This document shows, piece after piece, positions 53,874 through 63,039 of a stretch of DNA of 64,000 bases (its first letter is position 1; every line of letters starts with the position of its first letter). A program made the position numbers and the translations under genes. The notes under the pieces are model-generated. The model was not told the origin of the DNA. It made no database searches and was given only the letters and a program-made list of their open reading frames with translations. Source of the stretch: Georgenia thermotolerans (lineage in GTDB: Bacteria; Actinomycetota; Actinomycetes; Actinomycetales; Actinomycetaceae); contig NZ_VUKF01000019.1 in NCBI RefSeq assembly GCF_009193185.1, forward strand, positions 25,095-89,094. Reading direction: 5' to 3'.

Positions 53874-54796
53874 CGACCGCCGCGCACGGTGCCGAGAGCC
53901 GCCCGGTCGAGGACCCCCGGGTGACGGTCGTCGTGGCCAGCCGCAACCGCCGCGAGGAGCTGCTTGCCAGCCTCGCCCGGCACCGGGCCCCGGTGGTCTT
54001 CGTCGACAACGCCTCCACCGACGGCAGCGCCGAGGCGGTGCGCGTGGCCTATCCGGACGTCACGGTGGTCCGGCTGCGGCGCAACATGGGCGCCTTCGCC
54101 CGCACCCTCGGCGCCGCCCGTGCCGGCACCGACTTCGTCGCGTTCGCCGACGACGACTCCTGGTGGGCCCCCGGGGCTCTCGCTGCGGCGGCATCGGTGC
54201 TGGCGGCCCACCCCCGCCTCGCCGTGGTCAACGCCCGCATCCTCGTCGGGCCGGAGGAGCGGCTGGACCCGGTGTGCGCCGAGATGGCGGCCTCGCCGCT
54301 GCCGCGTCCCGACGGGGTGCCGGGCGCGCCCCTGCTCGGCTTCGTCGCCTGCGCCGCCATGGTGCGCACCGACGCCTTCCTCACCGCCGGCGGCTTCGAC
54401 CCCGTGGTGCGGTTCCCGGGCGAGGAGGAGCGGGTCGCGCTGGACCTCGCCCGCCTGGGCTGGGCCATGACGTACCTGGACGACGTCGTCGTCCACCATC
54501 ACCCCTCCCCGCGGCGGCACGCCCCGGACGAGCGGGTGCGCGCGATCACCCGCGCCTCGGTGCTTACCGGCGCCATGCGGCTGCCGTGGCGGCGCGCCGT
54601 CGCCCGCGGCTGGCGGGCGGCGCGGGCGGGAGCGCCCGCGCGCGCGGGGCTCCGCGACGCGCTGCGTGAGCTGCCCGCCGCCCGGCGCGCCCGCCACCGC
54701 ACCCCCGCCCACGTGCTCGAACAGCTGGACCTGCTGGAGCGGGCCGCGCCGGCCGGGCCGGTGCCCGAACCGATGTCCGAAGGAGGACGACGATGA
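53870..54796 (+). CDS. Family 2 glycosyltransferase
   Basis: 308 residues. RVTVVVASRNRREELLASLARH, VVFVDNASTDGSAEAV, LRRNMGAFARTLGAARAGTDFVAFADDDSWW (the DDD metal site) and FDPVVRFPGEEERVALDLARLGW are GT-A fold motifs. The C-terminal Arg/Ala-rich region may sit on the membrane. GTG 53870 overlaps the MBL stop and its own stop overlaps the epimerase start. Confidence 0.93.
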   Translation: MTTAAHGAESRPVEDPRVTVVVASRNRREELLASLARHRAPVVFVDNASTDGSAEAVRVAYPDVTVVRLRRNMGAFARTLGAARAGTDFVAFADDDSWWAPGALAAAASVLAAHPRLAVVNARILVGPEERLDPVCAEMAASPLPRPDGVPGAPLLGFVACAAMVRTDAFLTAGGFDPVVRFPGEEERVALDLARLGWAMTYLDDVVVHHHPSPRRHAPDERVRAITRASVLTGAMRLPWRRAVARGWRAARAGAPARAGLRDALRELPAARRARHRTPAHVLEQLDLLERAAPAGPVPEPMSEGGRR

Positions 54797-55776
54797 GAGT
54801 GCTGCAGGTGGTACACAGACCGGCCGCGGCGCCGGGCCGCGCGGTGGTGACCGGGGGCGCCGGGTTCCTCGGCAGCCACCTGTGCGAGACGCTCCTGGCG
54901 CGGGGGTGGGAGGTGGTCTGCCTGGACAACTTCCTCACCGGGACCCCGCAGAACGTCGCGGGCCTGATGGGCCACCCGGGCTTCGAGCTGGTGCACTGCG
55001 ACGTCACCGAGAACACCCACGTGCGCGGCGACGTCGACCTGGTGCTGCACTTCGCCTCGCCGGCCTCCCCGGTGGACTACCTCGAGCTGCCCATCGAGAC
55101 GCTGCGCGTGGGGTCCGTCGGCACCGAGCGGGCGCTGCGGCTGGCCTGGGACAAGGGCGCGCGGTTCGTGCTGGCCTCGACGTCGGAGGTGTACGGCGAC
55201 CCGCAGGTGCACCCGCAGGCCGAGGACTACTGGGGCCACGTCAACCCGATCGGCCCGCGCGGGGTGTACGACGAGGCCAAGCGCTACGGCGAGGCGCTGG
55301 TGACGGCCTACCGGTCCACCCACGGCGTCGACACCGGCATCGTGCGGATCTTCAACACCTACGGCCCGCGGATGCGTCCCCACGACGGCCGGGCGATCCC
55401 GACCTTCATCCGCCAGGCGCTCGCCGGGGAGCCGCTGACGGTGGCCGGCGACGGCAGCCAGACCCGGTCGGTGTGCTACGTCGACGACCTGGTCGCGGGG
55501 GTGCTCGCGATGGCCGCGAGCGACCACCCGGGCCCGATCAACATCGGCAACCCGCACGAGCGGTCGGTGCGCGAGATCGCCGAGGACGTCATCGCCGCCA
55601 CCGGCTCGGCGTCCCGGATCGACTTCGTCCCGCGCCCGGTGGACGACCCGGAGGTGCGTCGGCCGGACACCACCCGGGCCCAGGAGGTCCTCGGGTGGCG
55701 TCCGCGGGTGCCGTGGGAGCAGGGCCTGGGCCGGACCGTGGAGTGGTTCGCCCGGGCGCTGAGCGAGACCGCCTGA
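54793..55776 (+). CDS. UDP-glucuronate decarboxylase-like NAD-dependent epimerase/dehydratase
   Basis: 327 residues. AVVTGGAGFLGSHLCETLL binds NAD, LVLHFASPASPVDY, LASTSEVYGDPQVHPQ, and the catalytic GPRGVYDEAKRYGEAL with Tyr-x3-Lys followed by RIFNTYGPRM are the UXS (UDP-xylose synthase) pattern. It would make UDP-xylose from UDP-glucuronate, though related dTDP-glucose dehydratases are possible. Third and last gene of its operon; it faces the heptose operon. Confidence 0.9.
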   Translation: MRVLQVVHRPAAAPGRAVVTGGAGFLGSHLCETLLARGWEVVCLDNFLTGTPQNVAGLMGHPGFELVHCDVTENTHVRGDVDLVLHFASPASPVDYLELPIETLRVGSVGTERALRLAWDKGARFVLASTSEVYGDPQVHPQAEDYWGHVNPIGPRGVYDEAKRYGEALVTAYRSTHGVDTGIVRIFNTYGPRMRPHDGRAIPTFIRQALAGEPLTVAGDGSQTRSVCYVDDLVAGVLAMAASDHPGPINIGNPHERSVREIAEDVIAATGSASRIDFVPRPVDDPEVRRPDTTRAQEVLGWRPRVPWEQGLGRTVEWFARALSETA

Positions 55777-55869
55777 GAGGCCGGCCGGGCGCCCGATCCC
55801 CAAGTGCCCCAACGGGCACAGCGAGTTCGAGACCCGTCGGAACGAGCCGGGCACGAAGAGCTGACGTCG

Positions 55870-56913
55870 TCAGGCCGCCACGGCGGCCAGGGCCCGCTCG
55901 ACGGCGTCCCACGCCTCGTCGGTGCCGATCGCCTCGAGGGCCGGGTCCACGGCATGGGCGTGCGGGTCGCCGGCGCCGTCGCCGTGCCACAGGACGGTGT
56001 GCAGGTGCGGGTCCACGGCCGGGCCCCAGGCCGCGGGCGAGACCGGCCCGAACAGCAGGACCGACGGCGTGCCGAGCGCGGTGGCGAGGTGGGCCACGCC
56101 GGTGTCCCCGCAGACCAGGAGGCGGGCGCGGCCGACGACGTCGGCCAGGCCCGGCAGGTCGAGCCTGCCCGCGAGGGAGCTGACGGCCGGGGCGTCGGCG
56201 CCGGGCGGGTCCATGGAGGCGCCGCTCGTGGCGCCCGCGCTCGCCGCGCCGGCGATGACCTGCGTGCACAGGCCGGCCTCGGCGGCCGATCCGGTGAGGA
56301 GCACCCGGTGCCCCGCCTCGACGAGCCGCCGGGCGAGGGCGGACCACCGCCGGACCGGCCAGCGCCGCGCCGGCGACGCCGCCCCGGGGTGGAGCACCAC
56401 CGCGGTGCGTGGGCCGCCCGGGGTGGGCAGGCGCAGGTCCGCGGCGTCGCAGGGCCCGCCGGCCCAGCTGACCAGGCGGCACCAGCGCGCCACCTCGTGC
56501 TCCCCGGCCCGCCAGGGCGGTCCGTCGTGCCCGGCGTCGGCGTTGGCGAAGGCGACCAGGCGCGCCGGACCGGTTTCGGCCAGGACCCGGTGGCTCTGCG
56601 GTCCGCGGCCGTGCAGGTTCACCGCGACGTGCCCGGGGCGCAGGCCCGCGGGGTCGAGCCGGACGCCGTCCAGGCTGTCGACGGCAGCGGTCGGCAGCAC
56701 GGCGTCGACCACGCCGAGGGAGCGCAGCCAGCCGCCCACGCCGGCCGGGGCGGCCAGCACGATCCGGCGGCGCGGCCAGGCCCGCCGCACCCCGCGCAGC
56801 GGCGCGATCCCGGTGAGGGCGTCGCCCAGCCCCAGGGCGCGCAGGACGAGGACGTCCCCGTCGGGGAAGCGGGCGGCGTCGTCGGGCCCGACGCTGCCGG
56901 GCGCCGCCGTCAC
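55870..56913 (-). CDS. Family 9 glycosyltransferase (heptosyltransferase-like)
   Basis: 347 residues. LVLRALGLGDALTGIAPLRGVRRAWP at the start, VVLHPGAASPARRWPVRRWSALARRL in the middle and LLVCGDTGVAHLATALGTPSVLLFGPVSPAAWGP near the end are the GT9 blocks. GTG 56913 overlaps the SDR stop by 4 bp. Last gene of the heptose operon. Confidence 0.92.
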   Translation of the reverse strand: MTAAPGSVGPDDAARFPDGDVLVLRALGLGDALTGIAPLRGVRRAWPRRRIVLAAPAGVGGWLRSLGVVDAVLPTAAVDSLDGVRLDPAGLRPGHVAVNLHGRGPQSHRVLAETGPARLVAFANADAGHDGPPWRAGEHEVARWCRLVSWAGGPCDAADLRLPTPGGPRTAVVLHPGAASPARRWPVRRWSALARRLVEAGHRVLLTGSAAEAGLCTQVIAGAASAGATSGASMDPPGADAPAVSSLAGRLDLPGLADVVGRARLLVCGDTGVAHLATALGTPSVLLFGPVSPAAWGPAVDPHLHTVLWHGDGAGDPHAHAVDPALEAIGTDEAWDAVERALAAVAA

Positions 56914-57635
56914 GGCCAGGAGGTCTCCCCGGACGCCATGACGAGCATCTCGCGGATCTCGCTGCCCACGGGCTGGCGCAGCGCGGTGATGACGGTGGCG
57001 GCCGTGTGCGCCGGGTCGTTGAGGTCCTGGTCCGGCGCCGGGCGGAACCGCTCCTCGCGGCCGTCGAAGAACGCCGTGCGCATCCCGCCGGGCACGAGGC
57101 AGGTCACGCCCACGCGGCCGGCGTACTCCGCGGCCAGCGCCTGGGAGAAGCCCCGGACGGCGAACTTCGACGCCGAGTAGGCGGTGGCGGCGTCGGCCCC
57201 GCGGAGGCCCAGCGTGGAGGAGACCGTCACGACCGTCCCGCGGCTCTGCTCCAGGTAGGGCAGGCACGCGCGCACGACGGCGACCGTGCCGAAGAGGTTG
57301 ACCCGCACCACCCGCTCCCACGCCTCCGGGTCGATCTCGGCCAGCGGCCCGCACGCGTCGGTGCCCGCGGCGGTCACCACCGCCGACGGCGGCCCCACCC
57401 GCTCGGCGAGGTCCGCCACCGCCGCGGCGGCCGCGGCCGAGTCGGACAGGTCCACCTCGGCGAAGGCGACGCCGTCCGCCGGCGGCACCCGGTCCAGCAC
57501 CGCCGGGGTGCCGCCCGCCCGCCGCACCGCCTCGACGACGGCGGCCCCGAGGCCGCTGGAGCCGCCGGTGACGTAGACGGTGCCGATCTCCCGCGGGGTG
57601 AGGTCGGCGGCCGGACGGGTGCTCTGCTGGGTCAC
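56910..57635 (-). CDS. Classical short-chain dehydrogenase/reductase
   Basis: 241 residues. TVYVTGGSSGLGAAVVEAV is the TGxxxGxG site, VTVSSTLGLRG carries the Ser and AYSASKFAVRGF the Tyr-x3-Lys. It is too short and of the wrong subclass to be HldD. It may reduce or epimerise a sugar or act on an unrelated substrate. GTG 57635 has GAAGGAG. It starts 14 bp after the hldE stop. Confidence 0.9.
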   Translation of the reverse strand: MTQQSTRPAADLTPREIGTVYVTGGSSGLGAAVVEAVRRAGGTPAVLDRVPPADGVAFAEVDLSDSAAAAAAVADLAERVGPPSAVVTAAGTDACGPLAEIDPEAWERVVRVNLFGTVAVVRACLPYLEQSRGTVVTVSSTLGLRGADAATAYSASKFAVRGFSQALAAEYAGRVGVTCLVPGGMRTAFFDGREERFRPAPDQDLNDPAHTAATVITALRQPVGSEIREMLVMASGETSWP

Positions 57636-57649
57636 GCGGTTCTCCTTCG

Positions 57650-59140
57650 TCAGGACGCGCGCCCGACCGAGGCGGCCGAGCGCTCGATGATCGTGGTGGT
57701 GGACAGCCCGCCCAGGTAGGGCAGGAGCACGACGCGGCCGCCGCCCGCGCGGACGACGTCCGCCTCGGGCAGCTGGGCGCCGCCGTAGTCCCCGCCCTTG
57801 GCCCACACGTCGGGGCGCAGGCGGCGCAGGGCCTCGCGGGGGTCGTCCTCGTCGAAGACGACGACGGCGTCGACGCAGTCGAGGGCCTCGAGCACGCGGG
57901 CCCGGTCCGCGGCGCCGACCACCGGCCGGCCCGGGCCCTTGAGCCGGGCGACCGAGGCGTCGGAGTTCATGAGCACGACGAGGTGGTCGCCCAGGCGCCG
58001 GGCGGCCTGGAGGGTGGCGACGTGGCCGGCGTGGACGATGTCGAAGCACCCGCCGGTGGCCACGAGGGTGCCGCCGGCGGCGCGCAGCCGGGCGGCGAGC
58101 TCCTCCAGCGTGCGGCCGGGCCGCCCTCCCGCGCGACCAACCTGCCGTTCTGGCTGCGCTTCCGAGCGACCAGAATGCCATTCTGGCTGCGCCTCGGTGC
58201 GGCCGGCCACGGCGCGGTTCGGCGCGGGGGCGGCCGCGGCGAGGCGGGCGCGGTAGCCCTCGGCCCCGCCGGCGGCCACCCACGCCGAGGCGTCGACCAC
58301 GGCCCGCTCCACCGCCTCCGAGGGCAGCGCCCCGCCGGCGAGCGCCACGGTCACCGTGGCGGCGAACTGGTCCCCGGCCCCGCACGGGTCCCCGCCCGCG
58401 GCGCTCACGGCGGGCACGAACACCGCCTCGGTGCCGGCGGCGGCCAGGAACGCCCCCGTCGCGCCGGCGGTGACGCACACCGCGCGCACGCCCCACCCCG
58501 CCGCGAGCCGGGCGGCGAGGACGTCGGGCGGGGCGTCCTCCCCGCACGCCCCCCGCGCCTCGGCGAGGTTCGGGGTGGCCAGCGTGGCGCCGACGACCGG
58601 CTCCCCACCCCGCGGGTGCGGGTCCCACACCACCGGCCGCCGGCATGCCGCGGTGGCGAGCAGGTCGCGCAGCGCCGGGTCGCGGGTGACGCCGGCGCCG
58701 TAGTCGGAGACGAGCACGGCGTCGGCCGCCGCCAGCACCTCCCGCACCGCCTCGCGGGCCTCGGCGTCCAGGTCGCCCGGCGCGCCGGGGCCGCCGTCGT
58801 CCACCCGCACGAGGGACTGCCCGCCGCTGCGGATCCGGGTCTTCGTCCGGGTGCCGCCCTGGTGCGGCAGGCGCACCAGGGTCAGGTGCCGCTCGAGCTG
58901 GGCGGCCAGCCGGGCGCCGGCGGCGTCGTCGGCCACCGGCGCGACCAGCGTGACCTGGGCGCCCGCGGCGCACAGCAGCGCCGCCAGCCCGGCCCCGCCG
59001 GGGCTCTCGCGCCGTCCGGTGACGTCGACCACCGGCACCGGCGCGTCGGGGCTGAGCCGCTCGACCCGGCCGTCGACGTCGGCGTCGAGGACGACGTCGC
59101 CGACCACCACCACGTGCGCGCGGGCGGGGATGCGGCTCAC
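57650..59140 (-). CDS. hldE: Bifunctional heptose-7-phosphate kinase / heptose-1-phosphate nucleotidyltransferase
   Basis: 496 residues. The N-terminal ribokinase-like domain has VVVGDVVLDADVDGRVERLSPDAPVPVV, ESPGGAGLAALLCAAGA, KTRIRSGGQSLVRVD and GGDPCGAGDQFAATV (catalytic Asp). The C-terminal cytidylyltransferase-like domain has GGCFDIVHAGHVATLQAARRLGDHLVVLMNSDASVARLKG and AKGGDYGG. Together they make heptose-1,7-bisphosphate and later NDP-heptose. The linker contains an 11-residue repeat derived from two 33-bp DNA units. GTG 59140 overlaps the gmhA stop. Confidence 0.94.
   Translation of the reverse strand: MSRIPARAHVVVVGDVVLDADVDGRVERLSPDAPVPVVDVTGRRESPGGAGLAALLCAAGAQVTLVAPVADDAAGARLAAQLERHLTLVRLPHQGGTRTKTRIRSGGQSLVRVDDGGPGAPGDLDAEAREAVREVLAAADAVLVSDYGAGVTRDPALRDLLATAACRRPVVWDPHPRGGEPVVGATLATPNLAEARGACGEDAPPDVLAARLAAGWGVRAVCVTAGATGAFLAAAGTEAVFVPAVSAAGGDPCGAGDQFAATVTVALAGGALPSEAVERAVVDASAWVAAGGAEGYRARLAAAAPAPNRAVAGRTEAQPEWHSGRSEAQPERQVGRAGGRPGRTLEELAARLRAAGGTLVATGGCFDIVHAGHVATLQAARRLGDHLVVLMNSDASVARLKGPGRPVVGAADRARVLEALDCVDAVVVFDEDDPREALRRLRPDVWAKGGDYGGAQLPEADVVRAGGGRVVLLPYLGGLSTTTIIERSAASVGRAS
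58135..58200. repeat. Two 33-bp repeat units inside the hldE linker
   Basis: Units at 58135-58167 and 58168-58200 share TTCTGGCTGCGC and ACCA-ends. The second contains a perfect palindrome CCAGAATG-C-CATTCTGG. They encode the tandem RTEAQPEWHSG / RSEAQPERQVG in the linker between kinase and transferase domains. Being multiples of 3, they keep the frame. Confidence 0.85.
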
Positions 59141-59781
59141 GCGATCGCCTCGCGCAGCGGCGGGCGCACGGCCCGCCGCGGCCCCTCGCGCCGCACGGGC
59201 CGCGCCGGGGCGACGGCCAGGTGCTCGTCCACCGCGGCGCACAGGGCGTGGATGGCCACCAGGTGGGCGGCCTGGATGGCCGCCGTCGAGGGCGCGTCCA
59301 CGCACAGCGCCTCGTCGCACAGCGTGGCGAGGGGGTTGGGCGCCGGGCCGGTCAGCCCCCACACGTGCAGCCCCAGCTCGCGGCCGCGCTCGGCGGCCCG
59401 GAGCACGTTGGGGCTGCGCCCGGAGGTGGACAGCAGCACGAGCACGTCGCCCGCGCGGCCGTGCCCCTCGACCTGCCGGGCGAACATCTCCTCCACCCCG
59501 TAGTCGTTGACCAGGGCGGTGACGCTCGAGCTCTCCGCGCACAGCGAGATCGCCGAGAACGGGCGGCGCTCGGCGAGGAACCGGCCGACCAGCTCGGAGG
59601 TCAGGTGCTGCGCCTCGGCGGCGCTGCCCCCGTTGCCCGCGGCGAGCAGCCGGGCGCCGTCGCGCAGCCGGTGCGCGAGGTGCCGGCCCCAGGCCTCCAC
59701 GGTGGCCGCGTCGGCCCGCAGGCTCGCCAGGGCCTGGCGCAGCTCGCGCTCGTGCTCGTCGATCCACACCTCGGCGGTCAT
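59137..59781 (-). CDS. gmhA: Sedoheptulose-7-phosphate isomerase (phosphoheptose isomerase)
   Basis: 214 residues of the SIS fold. LLAAGNGGSAAEAQHLTSELVGRF and LLSTSGRSPNVLRAAERGRELGLHVWGLTG are the two active-site blocks, with NDYGVEEMFARQV between. It makes D-glycero-D-manno-heptose-7-phosphate from sedoheptulose-7-phosphate. Start and stop overlap its neighbours by 4 bp. The Arg-rich C-terminal extension (RPVRREGPRRAVRPP) is unusual. Confidence 0.95.
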   Translation of the reverse strand: MTAEVWIDEHERELRQALASLRADAATVEAWGRHLAHRLRDGARLLAAGNGGSAAEAQHLTSELVGRFLAERRPFSAISLCAESSSVTALVNDYGVEEMFARQVEGHGRAGDVLVLLSTSGRSPNVLRAAERGRELGLHVWGLTGPAPNPLATLCDEALCVDAPSTAAIQAAHLVAIHALCAAVDEHLAVAPARPVRREGPRRAVRPPLREAIA

Positions 59782-61013
59782 GCGGTCGCCTCCTTCACGG
59801 CGGGCAGTGCCACGGTCTCGTAGGCGGCCTCCGTGCGCGCGGCCACCTGGTCCCACCCGTACAGCTCCACCGCCCGGCGGCGGGCCGCGGCGCCGTACTG
59901 CTGGCGCCGCACCGGGTCGGCGAGCAGCGGGCCCAGGGCGGCGGCGAGCGCGGCGGGGTCGCGCGGCGGGACGAGCAGGCCCGTGACGCCGTCGCGCACG
60001 GTGTCGAGCAGGCCGCCCACCGCGCTGCCCACCAGCGGCCGCCCGCAGGCGGCGGCCTCGAGCGGGACGATCCCGAACGGCTCGTACCAGGGGGTGGCGA
60101 CGACGACGTCGGCGGACCGGATCAGGGCCGGCATGGCGGAGTGGGCGACGGCGCCGAGCAGCCGGACCCGGTCGGCCACGCCGAGCCGCTCGGCCAGCGC
60201 CCGCAGGCGCCGGGCCTCGGGGTCGTCGCCGAGGCGCTCGGCGGCCGGCCCGCCGGCCACGACCAGCTCCGCCGTCGGCAGCGCCGCGAGGGCCTCGACG
60301 ACGGTGGCCACGCCCTTGCGCTCGACCAGCCGGCCGATGCACAGCAGCCGGTGCGGCAGGCGCCGCGGCGGGACGCCGGCCGGGGTGAACCGGCCCGGGG
60401 CGCCGTCGGCGGGGGAGAAGTGCTGGACGTCGACGCCGCAGGGCACCACGCGCACCCGGCGCGCGGGCACCCCGAGGCGGCCGAGCTCGCGCACCTCGTC
60501 CGAGCAGGTGGCGACGACCAGCTCGACGCGGCGGCCGAGGTCGGACTCCAGGCGCACCCGGCCCGGCGGGGAGGTGTCCGCGGCGCCCTGGTGGCGGCGC
60601 TTGACCGAGCCGAGCGCGTGGTAGGTGTGCACCAGCGGCACGGGCACCGCCCGGGTCGCCTCCACGGCCGCCAGCCCGGACATCCAGAAGTGGGAGTGGA
60701 CGACGTCGGGGGCGCGCCCGGCGGCCCACTCGCGCCCCATCCACCGGCCGAAGGCGGGCATGAAGGGCAGCAGCTCGTCCTTGGGCAGGGCCGTGGGCGG
60801 GCCGGCCGGGACGTGCACCACCTGCACCCCGGGCAGCATCTCCACGCGCACCGGCTGCGCCGGGTCGTCGCGCCGGGTGTACACGGCCACCTCGTGCCCG
60901 GCGCGCGCCAGCTCCGAGGCGAGCGCCGCCACGTGCACGTTCTGCCCGCCGGCGTCCACCCCGCCCAGCGCGGCGAGGGGGCTCGCGTGCTCCGAGACCA
61001 TCGCGATCCTCAT
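59778..61013 (-). CDS. Family 4 glycosyltransferase
   Basis: 411 residues, GT-B fold. MRIAMVSEHASPLAALGGVDAGGQNVHVAALASELA resembles MshA/sucrose-phosphate synthase N-termini. PHRLLCIGRLVERKGVATVVEALAAL and YEPFGIVPLEAAACGRPLVGSAVGGLLDTV are the donor-site blocks with the E-x7-E motif. Acceptor and donor unknown. 1-bp overlap (TGATG) with the next upstream gene. Confidence 0.94.
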   Translation of the reverse strand: MRIAMVSEHASPLAALGGVDAGGQNVHVAALASELARAGHEVAVYTRRDDPAQPVRVEMLPGVQVVHVPAGPPTALPKDELLPFMPAFGRWMGREWAAGRAPDVVHSHFWMSGLAAVEATRAVPVPLVHTYHALGSVKRRHQGAADTSPPGRVRLESDLGRRVELVVATCSDEVRELGRLGVPARRVRVVPCGVDVQHFSPADGAPGRFTPAGVPPRRLPHRLLCIGRLVERKGVATVVEALAALPTAELVVAGGPAAERLGDDPEARRLRALAERLGVADRVRLLGAVAHSAMPALIRSADVVVATPWYEPFGIVPLEAAACGRPLVGSAVGGLLDTVRDGVTGLLVPPRDPAALAAALGPLLADPVRRQQYGAAARRRAVELYGWDQVAARTEAAYETVALPAVKEATA

Positions 61014-61969
61014 CAGACCACCTCCTTCAGCAACCTCTGCCAGTCGGACAGGAAGCGCTCCAGGGCGAACCGGTCAGCCGCGTGCGTGCGGGCCGCCAGG
61101 CCCCGTTCGCGGGCCTCGTCCGGGTCGGCCAGCCACCGCCGGGCGGCGCCGGCCAGCGCCTCCGGGTCGGAGCTGACCACCCCGGCCGCGGCGGGCACCG
61201 ACTCCGGCGCGGCGGTGGTGGCCAGGGTCAGCACCGGCAGGCCGAGCAGCATCGCCTCGATGAGGGACAGGCCCAGCGAGGTCCATCGGTAGGGGTGGAA
61301 GTAGGCGCGGTGCCGCGCGAGCGCGTCGTGCATGGCCGCCTGGGGGACGTCGTCGTGCAGGAAGCCCGACAGCGCCGGCGCCCGCTCCGCCAGCGCGGCC
61401 ATGCCCATGCCGTACACCTCCACGGGCACGGATTCGGCGAGGCGGAGCAGGACGTCGGTGCCGGCCACCCGCCACCGGCGCACCGGCTCGTTGACGACGA
61501 CGCCGAGGCGCTCGCGCTCGCCGGTGTAGCGGTAGCCCGGGTCGGGCACGCCGTGCTCGATGACGGTGGTGGGCGCCGCGCCGCAGTCCCACATGAGGGC
61601 GTTGAAGGCGGTGACGTGCACGACCGGGATGTCGCCGCGCCCGGCCAGCGGGTGCACCGTGGCGGCGGCCTTCTCGGGCGGGGCGTTGTGCTCGACGTAC
61701 ACCGCCGGCACGTCCACCCCCGCGCGCAGCCCCGTCCACTCCTCCAGCAGCGCGAACTCGTGCGGGCGCTGGAGCACGACGACGTCGCAGCCCTCCTCGC
61801 GCAGCTGGGCGGGGGTGACCTCGCGGGCCCGCTCGGGCCAGGTCCACGTGTCCGCGCGCCCGCGCCCGTCCGGGCCGCGGCCGGGGACGACGGGCAGGAG
61901 GTAGTCCTCGCCGCCCTGGAGGAACGCCGTCGCCCACGACCCGTGCACGTGCCAGATGAGGATCCTCAT
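61013..61969 (-). CDS. Glycosyltransferase (GT4-like)
   Basis: 318 residues. MRILIWHVHGSWATAFLQGGEDYLLP at the start, VYVEHNAPPEKAAATVHP, VIEHGVPDPGYRYTGERERLGVVVNEPVRRWRVAGTD and FHPYRWTSLGLSLIEAMLLGLPVLTLATTAAPESV (donor site E-x7-E-like) indicate a GT-B glycosyltransferase common in actinobacterial glycan clusters. Overlaps both neighbours. Confidence 0.9.
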   Translation of the reverse strand: MRILIWHVHGSWATAFLQGGEDYLLPVVPGRGPDGRGRADTWTWPERAREVTPAQLREEGCDVVVLQRPHEFALLEEWTGLRAGVDVPAVYVEHNAPPEKAAATVHPLAGRGDIPVVHVTAFNALMWDCGAAPTTVIEHGVPDPGYRYTGERERLGVVVNEPVRRWRVAGTDVLLRLAESVPVEVYGMGMAALAERAPALSGFLHDDVPQAAMHDALARHRAYFHPYRWTSLGLSLIEAMLLGLPVLTLATTAAPESVPAAAGVVSSDPEALAGAARRWLADPDEARERGLAARTHAADRFALERFLSDWQRLLKEVV

Positions 61970-63039
61970 GCCGGCACCCCCATCGCGTGCGGCGCCAGGG
62001 CGGCCACGGCGTCGACGACGGCGGACGGCGCCACCCCGGTCAGGCACGGGTGGCCCGGCACGGGGCACTCGCGGGCGCGGCTGCCCCGGCACGGCGCCGC
62101 CTGGTCGCCCAGCAGCGCCACCTCGACGCCGTAGGGGGCCCACCGCTCGGCCGGGACCACGGGGGAGAAGAGGGAAACTACCGGGGTGCCGACCGCGGCG
62201 GCGAGGTGGGCCGGGCCGGTGTTGCCGACGACGACGCACGCCGCGCCGACCAGGACGGCGGCGAGCTCGGCCAGGCTGGTGCGCCCGGCGAGGTCGTGCA
62301 GCGCGGCGTCCGCTCGGGAGGCGCCCGGGCCCACCGCGGGCGCCGGGTCGTCGGCGGCGCGGGCGACGGCCGCGGCGAGGTCGCGCTCGCCGGGCCCGCC
62401 GGTGAGCACCACCGGCCAGCCGGCGGCGCGCAGGGCGGCGGCGATGCGTCCGGCGTGGTCCGGGGCGAGCGCCCGCGCCGGCACGGAGGCGCCGGGGTGG
62501 AGCACCACGTACGGGCCGGCCGGCACGAGGTGGGCCACGTCGGGCAGCGGGCCGCGCACGGCCAGCCGCCCGTCGTCGCCGGCGGGCAGGACGCCCCCAG
62601 CGGCGCGGGCCAGGTCGAGGGCGGCCTCGGCCTCATGGCCTTCGGGCCGGTGGTGGCGCACGTCGAGCAGGGAGCCCGGGTAGTCGACGCTGGTGGCGGC
62701 GACGAACGGGACGCCCGCGAGCCGGGCCAGCAGCGCCATCGGCAGCGGGCTCTGGTGGAAGGACGTGAAGACCACCGCCCGGTCGTAGCGGCGGGCGGCC
62801 AGGTCGGCCACCAGCGCGCGGACCGCCGCGGCGTCGACCGGCGGCGGGGCGTACCCGCTCCAGGGCGCGTCGAACACGACCACCTCGGCCACGCCGGGCA
62901 GCAGCTCGCCGGCGGCCCGGCCGGCGGGGGAGACGAGCAGGTCCAGCCGGTCGGCGGTGGCGGCCAGCGCGCGCAGCGCCGGGCCGGTGAGCAGCACGTC
63001 GCCGTCGCTGTCCAGGCGCACCGCGAGCACGCGGGTCAT
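61966..63039 (-). CDS. Family 9 glycosyltransferase (heptosyltransferase-like)
   Basis: 357 residues. VLAVRLDSDGDVLLTGPALRALAATAD, VFTSFHQSPLPMALLARLAGVPF, VVLHPGASVPARALAPDHAGRIAAAL and CVVVGNTGPAHLAAAVGTPVVSLFSPVVPAERWAPYG are GT9 blocks. Late cysteines (CRGSRARECPVPGHPCL) match the usual Cys-rich end of actinobacterial GT9 enzymes. 4-bp overlaps on both sides. Confidence 0.94.
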   Translation of the reverse strand: MTRVLAVRLDSDGDVLLTGPALRALAATADRLDLLVSPAGRAAGELLPGVAEVVVFDAPWSGYAPPPVDAAAVRALVADLAARRYDRAVVFTSFHQSPLPMALLARLAGVPFVAATSVDYPGSLLDVRHHRPEGHEAEAALDLARAAGGVLPAGDDGRLAVRGPLPDVAHLVPAGPYVVLHPGASVPARALAPDHAGRIAAALRAAGWPVVLTGGPGERDLAAAVARAADDPAPAVGPGASRADAALHDLAGRTSLAELAAVLVGAACVVVGNTGPAHLAAAVGTPVVSLFSPVVPAERWAPYGVEVALLGDQAAPCRGSRARECPVPGHPCLTGVAPSAVVDAVAALAPHAMGVPA

